Source: Phytophthora quininea (lineage: Eukaryota; Oomycota; Peronosporomycetes; Peronosporales; Peronosporaceae). From it: DNA of 64,000 nt. The position numbers and the translations under genes were made by a program. The notes below the pieces were generated by a model. That model was given only the letters and a program-made list of their open reading frames with translations. It had not been told where the DNA came from and ran no database searches. This document shows positions 57,836 to 64,000 of this stretch, in pieces; position 1 is the first letter of the stretch, and every line of letters starts with the position of its first letter. The stretch lies in NCBI GenBank assembly GCA_011947345.1, contig JAAVTG010000586.1, forward strand, positions 682,001 through 746,000. The letters run 5' to 3'.

Positions 57836-58177
57836 AACAGCTATGGGGAGTGGGAGGGTGGCATTTGCCGAAGCTACCCAACTATGATCTGCGTTGTCAG
57901 TAGAAATCAATTCATTTGAAGCAAAGCAAGTTGACCGTCGTCGACGAATTCAAACAACAACCAGCTCGTAAACCTGTCCAGGCCTGAGGACAGACTGTCC
58001 TCAACGTTCTTGCCACCAGGTCGAACACGGCGTTTTCATTAGTTGAAGCGCTGCCCAATGAAAAATCATACCTTCTCAGCCCTTTCAAACTCCAAGTGAG
58101 GCAAAATATAGTTGACTTGGTGACGCGCCCGGTTTCTGCTGCTCATCCTCAGCCATTTGCTCTCTTTGGACGTCGTC
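57836..58177. other. short intergenic region
   Basis: Terminator side of LysRS and promoter side of the transporter; no gene or structure seen. Confidence 0.4.
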
Positions 58178-59433
58178 ATGAGCTGCCTGCTAGACGCGGG
58201 CGGTTCCAGCTCCAAGCGCGCTCTGTCCACGTCTCCGACGGCCACGACGTCTTCGGACGGCGAGGCCTCCGAGCGAGACGCGCTTCTCTCTTCGGACGCG
58301 CTGCTGGTGGGCGCCGCAACGCACAGCGGGCCGCACAGCAAGCAGCCTCGCCGCTCGAGCTTCGACTGGCTGCTGGGCGTGTTCTTCCTGGTGGTGGTGG
58401 CGCTCATCTGGACGTTCGCCAGCGTGCTGGTGCAGTACATCTTCCACAACCTGAGCTTCCAGGGTCCGTTCTTCCTCACGTACGTGGGCATCTCGCTCTT
58501 CTCAGTGAACCTACCGCTCTGGTACGCGTCCCAAGTGCTGCTGCCCAAGACCAAGGCCTGGCTAAAGGGCGAGCCGACGGGCGCTCTACTGAGCCACAGT
58601 CGACTACTACGACGCTCGGGCAAGCAGGCCACGTACCGGAGATCTTCCGCATCAGCGCCATCATCTCGCCGCTCTGGTTCGTCGCCAACTTCACGTACAA
58701 CGAGAGTCTGAACCTCACCAGTGTGTCGAGCAGCACCATCGTGAGCTCCACGTCCACGGTGTTCACCTTCTTGTTGAGTGTCTGCGCGTTGAAGGAGCCT
58801 TTTGTGTGGATGAAGCTGGCCGGAGTGGTGCTCTGCATGGTGGGCAATATCACGACGATTTTCAACGACGAAGGAGGCGACGGCGGCACTGATCACGCGT
58901 TTGGAGACCTCGTGGCGCTGTTCGCTGCCTTCATGTACGGCGTGTACACGACTGCGATCCGTCGGTTGATTCCGGACGAGGAGAGTGTGAGCATCTCGCT
59001 CTTCTTTGGGTTCCTCGGCGTCATCAACATGGTGGCGCTGCTGCCGTTCGTGCTGTTCTTCCACTACTCGGGGATCGAGTCGCTGAGCGGGTTGTCGCTC
59101 GAGATCCTGCTGCTGATCGGCATCAAGGGCCTCTTCGACAACGTGCTGTCCGACTACCTGTGGGCCCGTGCCGTGCTGCTGACGTCGCCCACGGTGGCCA
59201 CTGTTGGGCTCTCGCTCACGGTGCCGCTGGCCATCGTGGCCGACTTTTGGTTCCACGGCATGCTGCCGACGAACGTGACGCTGCTGGCCTCGGGGCTCGT
59301 CATCTCGGGCTTCGTGCTCATCAACGTCAGCACCAAGCAGAACCAGCACGAGTACCACCCTCAGCGCTCCAAGGACCGCTTGAGCCCGGACGCCGCTGCC
59401 TCTCGCCAGCGCAGCAGCAGCGTCGCTGTGTAG
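58178..59433 (+). CDS. drug/metabolite-transporter-type membrane protein, SLC35F5-like, 418 aa
   Basis: ATG 58178 (MSCLLDAGGSSSKRALS). The cytosolic N-terminus is Ser-rich; ten predicted membrane segments begin at DWLLGVFFLVVVALIWTFAS. EAMA-type halves: PLWFVANFTYNESLNLTSVS, SSSTIVSSTSTVFTFLLSV, CALKEPFVWMKLAGVVLCMV, and in the second half LSDYLWARAVLLTSPTVATV, GLSLTVPLAIVADFWFHGML. This matches the SLC35F5/thiamine-type branch rather than nucleotide-sugar transporters; the substrate is unknown. One missing base between 58590 and 58620 splits the frame. Ends with a Ser/Arg-rich tail. Confidence 0.85.
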
Positions 59434-59598
59434 ATCGGTATCGACAACGTGTCGAGTCTTTCGTTGCACGAAACGCATTAATTAACTCACCTGCAGTATC
59501 AAACTCATGCGCATTGCCTTCAACATGAATGGGGTCCGTAATCCGGCGTTGTCTCCGACAGTCTCGGCCAGATCATCCTTGCTGACGAAGCGCGTCTG

Positions 59599-59949
59599 CT
59601 AAGCATGCACACAATCTTTATGGCAAGAATCGACTGCAAGCTGCACCGACGGAATCCACTCGGACAAAATAGGTTGCCGCTGGCGCTGTGTTAAACCGAA
59701 AGGGCGCGAAGGCATCCACAGTGAGAGTGAGCTTGAACGCAACGCTGCGCCATTCCGCATTTTGCTTCGCACCAGGAAGAACTGCTGCGCCCGGAGGTCT
59801 GTACAGTGAATGGCGTTCTTCCCTTGCGATATGCGCGCACTCAACGTGTTGAAGTTCTCACGTTTTCGCTGTGTCCGGTCTCTAGACAAAACCGGTCGTT
59901 TGTGTCGCAGCCGACTCTGCTTGGACTCGTTTTTCTTCCGAAGCGCCAT
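59599..59949 (-). CDS. small basic protein, unknown
   Basis: ATG 59949 (MALRKKNESKQSRLRHKRPV), 116 aa, strongly basic N-terminus, no recognised domain. Beyond the stop, the same strand holds a further good-looking peptide (QTRFVSKDDLAETVGDNAGL, 59595-59490), so the true gene may be longer, with an intron or missing base at 59599. It starts 62 bp from the divergent F-box gene. Confidence 0.45.
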   Translation of the reverse strand: MALRKKNESKQSRLRHKRPVLSRDRTQRKRENFNTLSARISQGKNAIHCTDLRAQQFFLVRSKMRNGAALRSSSLSLWMPSRPFGLTQRQRQPILSEWIPSVQLAVDSCHKDCVHA

Positions 59950-60011
59950 TTGCCAACTTCAAGAGCGACGGCACAACTGATCTAGTCAAGCGCCCCAAGC
60001 TGCTTACCGAC

Positions 60012-61133
60012 ATGGACGCACTACCCAGCGAGCTGCTGCTGCACGTGCTGCAGTTCCTGGACCACTCGGCGCTGCACGCGGCGGAGCAGACGTCGCCGAC
60101 GCTGCTGCAGCTCGCGCGGCAATTCGGTGCGTTGTAGCGTCGTCTCCGGAGACGCGTGCCCTCCGAGGGAAAGTGTGCCGTGTGCTGAACGTTTTGCTCT
60201 GCGTCGCTGTGTGTTGCAGAGCTCTGGAAGGCTCTGGGAGATGACCAGGTGGTCTGCAGCGCCGCGCTGCGCCGCCCCGAGCTCTGGAAGAAGGTGGTCT
60301 GCATGACCCATCGAGACGCGACTGACGACAAGCACTTGCTGAGCGGCGTGGCGGCCTATTCATCTGCCGACAGGCAGAGCGAGACGCCCGTGAACACGCT
60401 GACGTCGTCGCGCTGCTGGACGGAGCTGCGACAGCAGCATGTGACAGATGTGGGGCAGGGAGAGCGCGTCCAGCATCGCTGCGGCTGCTCCACGGGCCAC
60501 TCGTGCTACTGGAGCAGCTCGGCGTCTACCGATGAGAACGCGACGGAGTTCATCGACTACGAGCTGAATGGGCCCTGCATTGTGACGGCCGTGCAGATCG
60601 TACCGTACCGAGTGTTCTGGCACCCCGAGAGCCCAACATACGCGCCCAAGAGAGTGCGGTTCGCGTTCTTTGACGACGAGGACGCGCTAAGACGAACCAC
60701 GAGGATGCGGAGCCATGTCGTCTCCGTAAGCCCTCCAGCTATCAAGCCATTCTTCGTGTCGAAAGAGTACGACGTGAAGAACGACATGACGCTGCAGGAG
60801 TTCGCGCTGCCGCAGAAAATTGCAGCCAGCAAGACGACCGTGCTGCGGATAACGCTGCTCGGCCGACAACAAGCGCAGACGTTTGAGCTCCCGCCAGAAT
60901 TCCTGGCCAACGAAGACGACAGAGCGCCTAAGTACTATTGCTGCTTAAGCTACGTCAACGTCCGAGGGGTTCAATGGAAACCCGTGCAGCGCAGTGAAGA
61001 GGAGGAAGCAGAAATTGAGGCGCCGTACAGAATGAGTCGGAACCTCCGCATGGCAGCGACGCTGACGGGGATTGCTGTGTACATGACCACCTGCTACGAA
61101 GGCTTCGTAGGACCCACTCGACGATGGAAGTGA
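60012..61133 (+). CDS. F-box protein with conserved C-terminal domain, 342 aa
   Basis: ATG 60012. Exon 1 encodes the F-box MDALPSELLLHVLQFLDHSA and LHAAEQTSPTLLQLARQF; the intron 60127-60219 (93 bp) is GT-AG; exon 2 begins ELWKALGDDQVVCSAALRRP. The downstream domain has CYWSSSASTDENATEFIDYE and TAVQIVPYRVFWHPESPTYA, PKRVRFAFF, as in a small group of plant and protist F-box proteins (Arabidopsis At4g00755 type). Expected to be a substrate receptor of SCF ubiquitin ligases; the target is unknown. A C-terminal hydrophobic patch (MAATLTGIAVYMTTC) is odd for an F-box protein. Confidence 0.78.
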
Positions 61134-61211
61134 GGCAAACTAAAAGCGAGCTGGTGTTGTGCGTCTAAAGTGAATTTATCTACCATGCTTTTACTTATTC
61201 TACAGATTGTT

Positions 61212-61832
61212 TCACCACTTCTCGATCTGCACTTGCATGCCGCAGTCGCATTTCTTGACCCATGCCGCCGCTTTGTCATCATAGAGCTCAGCAAACGCAT
61301 GCCGATGGTCTCTGTCGATTACAGGGATGTACTCTTTCTTCTTCTTCACCATCTCCTTCTTTTTCTGCTCCACTTCAACCTCCTCGTCGCTCTTGTTCAT
61401 CTCGATTAGGTGCTGCTTCTTCAACAAGTGCTTGGTCCTGCCTGCTGCCGACCTGAAGGCGCGTTTCCGCCGCTTCTGCTTCTCCTTCTGCAGTCCTTCG
61501 TCGTCCCCATACAATCTGAAGGCTTCCTCCATCAGCGTTCGTCTTACGTAGAGCTGCAGCGGCGCGAACGACTCATGCCGAGGGTTGGGTTTCGTCATGT
61601 GCGGCAGCCCCTGGAACGCCGAGTCCGGTAGCGCGTACTCGTCTCTGGCTCGGGACTTGGACAGCAGCTCGAAGGCGCCGTCTCGCAGCGTCTGGTCCTG
61701 CTTGCAGGTCACGCACACGTGCAGCGAGAAGTGCTGCAGCAGAATCGGGTCCAAGAACAGCGCGTCGTCGCCGCACTCGTCGCAGCGGCCAGTCGGCAGC
61801 TCATCGGCAGTCGTCATCTTGGCTGAGCGCAT
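61212..61832 (-). CDS. XPA: DNA repair protein XPA (nucleotide excision repair), 206 aa
   Basis: Damage-verification scaffold of nucleotide excision repair. ATG 61832, with a second Met 15 bases later. N-terminal zinc finger C-x2-C...C-x2-C: CDECGDDALFLDPILLQHFS, then VCVTCK. Then KSRARDEYALPDSAFQGLP, KPNPRHESFAPLQLYVRRTL (DNA-binding winged region), basic helix EKQKRRKRAFRSAAGRTKHL, a coiled Lys/Glu stretch, and the C-terminal TFIIH-interacting-like zinc residues KKCDCGMQVQIEKW. Shorter than the human protein mainly at the N-terminus. Single exon, intact frame. Confidence 0.88.
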   Translation of the reverse strand: MRSAKMTTADELPTGRCDECGDDALFLDPILLQHFSLHVCVTCKQDQTLRDGAFELLSKSRARDEYALPDSAFQGLPHMTKPNPRHESFAPLQLYVRRTLMEEAFRLYGDDEGLQKEKQKRRKRAFRSAAGRTKHLLKKQHLIEMNKSDEEVEVEQKKKEMVKKKKEYIPVIDRDHRHAFAELYDDKAAAWVKKCDCGMQVQIEKW

Positions 61833-61943
61833 CTAGCACGAAAGTGCTGTTTTGGCGGTAAAATATGTGGCGATATTTTCAGCGATTGGCCCGTTATTCA
61901 CAATTTTCACGTAAACGACTTTTCAATTGGTGGACTGAGCAAC
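61833..61943. promoter_or_regulatory. 111-bp divergent promoter of XPA and METTL1-type genes
   Basis: Start codons at 61832 (minus) and 61944 (plus). A CCAAT box on the minus strand (about 61885, gattggc on plus) and an initiator-like TTATTCACAATTTTCAC (61894-61910) lie between them. Confidence 0.5.
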
Positions 61944-63067
61944 ATGGCGAACGCGACGACCGAGTCGCTGGCCAAGCTGCCGCAGAAGAAGTACTACCGC
62001 TCGCGCGCGCACTGCAACCCGCTGTCGCACAATGACACCTTCGAGTAGTACGTGCTCCGTTGCTCCTGCGTTTGTCCGTGTCGAAGATTGACCGTCAGAC
62101 TTACTGTTAATTCTGATGTTTACAGTCCGCGTACGCCCAGCGACATGGATTGGTCCACGCACTACCCAGGCATTGAAAACCCGTACGAGAGTGTATCACT
62201 AGACTCGCTGAATGACGCAGTTAATTAATGGGGCAATTGTGTTTAATATTGCAGCAATGTGGACTTCCTGGACGTGGGCTGCGGCTTCGGAGGACTCACG
62301 GGTTCGTTGGCGTACAGTATAATAAATTATTCATATGTTGATAACTCCATTTTATTATTGTTGTATATGCAGTGAAACTTGCCGAGCTCTATCCGGACAA
62401 TTTGACGCTGGCGCTGGAGATCCGGGCCAAAGTGACGGAGTACGTGCGTCTACGCATTGAGGCGCTGCGTGCGGAGCACTCGGGCCAGTTCCAGAACGTG
62501 TCGGCGATGCGCACCAACGCTATGCGCTACTTGCCGCACTACTTCCGTAAGGGACAGATCACCAAGATGTTCTTCTGTTTCCCGGACCCGCAGTTCAAGG
62601 CGCGACTGCACCGCCGTCGTATCGTGCAGTAAGAACTTCAGCGTCGTTGCTATTGTCTTCAGAGGATCGCTGAGCTGACTTGTGTATACTATTTTGTTTT
62701 GTGTTGCAGCACTCCTCTGCTCGCTGAGTACGCGTATCTGTTGGCTCCTGGTGGCATTCTGTATACGATCACCGATGTGGAAGAGCTGCACCAATGGCAC
62801 GTCGAAAAGTGCACGAGCCACCCGTGCTTCGAGCGTATTCCTGACAGCGAGCTGGTAAAAAAGCATCTACCGATTTAATCACCCTGCATTCGGATTATTT
62901 ACCTAACGGCCCATGTCCGTTTGTAGGCCGTCGACCCGTGTGTCAAGGCCATGACGGAGGAGACTGAGGAAGGCAAGAAGGTCGCCCGCGGCGGCGGTAA
63001 GAAGTACGTTGCAGTTTTCCGGCGGAAGGCCAACGAGGATGTCGCTACTGACAACCTCTTTTGGTAA
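61944..63067 (+). CDS. TRM8: tRNA (guanine-N7)-methyltransferase catalytic subunit, METTL1/Trm8 type, six exons
   Basis: Makes m7G46 in tRNA variable loops with a WDR4/Trm82 partner. ATG 61944; exons 61944-62047, 62126-62190 (end uncertain), 62255-62301, 62373-62628, 62710-62854, 62927-63067; introns 64 to 81 bp. Visible: KKYYRSRAHCNPLSHNDTFE; TPSDMDWSTHYPGIENPYES; SAM-binding VDFLDVGCGFGGLTVKLAEL; ALEIRAKVTEYVRLRI; NAMRYLPHYFRKGQITKMFF then CFPDPQFK, the catalytic motif; YTITDVEELHQWHV. One base is missing at the exon 2/3 join. Restored length 252 aa. Confidence 0.9.
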
Positions 63068-63230
63068 ATGGGGACGGTGACGTGCTAGACACACTAGACC
63101 AGCTTGCACGCTCCAAGCCAAACGAGTTGTAGTTCTCAGCTCAACAGATACAGTTTTTGGCAACATTATCTCCACATTTTCTAAAGCATCATTTAGCAGT
63201 CTGGCACCAAGACTTCCTGTAAAACCTTCT

Positions 63231-64000
63231 TTACATTAAGCACGCAAACGGATCATCACTCTGCTCCGTTGGCGGCGACGGCAGCTTACCTTCAAAACCA
63301 CGAATGTCGTTACCAGCGAACGGGTCATTCACATCAGGCACCAACACGGTCGTTGTGTTGATTGGCGTCGGTCGGGCAGGCGACTCCGGGCCTCCGAACC
63401 CGGGGAGGAGCACTGCTTCGCTGGGTTTTGCAGTTGTTTCTACACTTGACGTGGCAGCGGTGGGACTAGTGTTTGTGGCTGAGCCTGACGAGCCGATGGC
63501 GCCGAGGCTCAACCGGTTCACTGATTGCGAGACCTGAGACCCGAACGACCACGAAGACCGTGGCGACCCGAAACCAAATCCAGACTTCTGGTTGCCGGGG
63601 GTGTAGATGGCGGGAAGCTCGAACCGTCAGGAGCAGTGAGGTCTCGGTTGACGGCAGAAGATGCATCGGTAATGTTGGTGTTGATGCTAGTCAGGAAGTC
63701 CTCCATGGAACGCGACGATGGTCGACGCTGTTTGCCAACGGTAGACAGACTTTGCGAGCGAAGCTCGACCAACACAACGTTAATGTCTCCCTTAGCCTCT
63801 TCCAGAACGTCCATGATCCGGGCGCTTGTTGCTTGGATCACCACTGGAGGAAAACAAAACAAGTTAGAGACCTCATGCCACACAACACCTGCCGCCAATA
63901 GCGTACCTGAAAAGCTGCCGTAATTCGCGTTCATTTCGTTCCAGAGGTAGTCAAACAGCACAAACACCTCGGAGAAAAGCAGGTAGAACGTTTCGCGGTC
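63231..64000 (-). CDS. 3' part of a vesicle-trafficking adaptor-like protein (5' end beyond the window)
   Basis: Minus-strand gene cut by the window end. Exon 63907-64000 encodes ETFYLLFSEVFVLFDYLWNE; the intron 63844-63906 is GT-AG; the next exon begins VVIQATSARIMDVLEEAKGD. The middle is Ser/Thr/Pro-rich, with SGFGFGSPRSSWSFGSQVSQ; the end has two acidic DPF boxes (VPDVNDPFAGNDIRG and EQSDDPFACLM). DPF motifs bind clathrin-adaptor appendages, so an ENTH/VHS or epsin-like protein is possible, but the decisive N-terminal domain is outside. One base is missing in the run at 63597-63601. Confidence 0.6.

Noticed and set aside
58066..59478. 470-codon minus-strand frame opposite the SLC35F5-like gene
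   Set aside because: His/Arg/Gln-rich antisense shadow; the plus strand gives a coherent ten-segment transporter.

Overview
This is a stretch of compact eukaryotic chromosome, most likely from an oomycete of the Phytophthora group. The evidence is: GC-rich, densely packed genes on both strands; very short GT-AG introns (about 54 to 94 bp, most 60 to 80 bp) with CTAAC/CTAAT-like branch sites; closely spaced divergent and convergent gene pairs; an oomycete-style Cys/His finger protein; and mobile elements typical of these genomes (hAT, Tc1/mariner-type miniature element, Mutator-like, PIF/Harbinger-like and Helitron remnants). The genus is an inference from protein character; no species can be fixed from the sequence alone.

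Layout. 0.4-8.1 kb: an NPF/SPF-repeat low-complexity protein, a large TPR/IQ-motif protein and UBA5, the E1 enzyme of the UFM1 pathway. 8.1-17 kb: a transposon-rich, gene-poor block with a 773-bp TA-flanked miniature element, a Cys/His finger gene, a Helitron remnant and a complete 2.58-kb hAT element with inverted ends and an 8-bp target duplication. 17-24.2 kb: a charged, RS-rich nuclear-type protein whose 3' half has been repeated in tandem with a 1.63-kb period. 24.3-37.8 kb: PX-GOLD coiled-coil protein, transmembrane thioredoxin (TMX-like), YTH-domain RNA reader, cyclic-nucleotide-type K+ channel, proteasome ATPase RPT5, a secretory-pathway Clp/torsin-like AAA+ ATPase, an ankyrin-type protein and an unrecognised small gene. 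37.9-42.7 kb: a fluoride exporter (FEX/CrcB) and a CPA2 K+/H+ antiporter. 43.9-50.1 kb: cobalamin-dependent methionine synthase followed by a decayed methylmalonyl-CoA mutase, the two classic B12 enzymes side by side. 50.3-52 kb: a C2-U-box ubiquitin ligase. 52-55.5 kb: second transposon-rich block. 55.9-64 kb: lysyl-tRNA synthetase with an extra C-terminal domain, SLC35F5-like transporter, F-box protein, XPA repair factor, METTL1-type tRNA m7G methyltransferase and the 3' part of a trafficking-adaptor-like gene.

A property of the whole window matters for every gene: almost all otherwise perfect housekeeping genes are broken by one or a few frameshifts. Wherever the correct frame can be inferred, the shift is one missing base, usually inside a short homopolymer. 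This points to base-calling or assembly indels rather than pseudogenes. The methylmalonyl-CoA mutase is different: it also has large internal deletions and looks truly degenerate.

Themes that connect genes: ubiquitin-like and protein turnover functions (UBA5, RPT5, U-box ligase, F-box protein), monovalent-ion and halide handling (K+ channel, CPA2 antiporter, fluoride exporter), B12 metabolism, and translation/RNA modification (LysRS, METTL1, YTH). I see no clear evidence that these sets are co-regulated beyond two divergent gene pairs sharing about 110-bp promoters.
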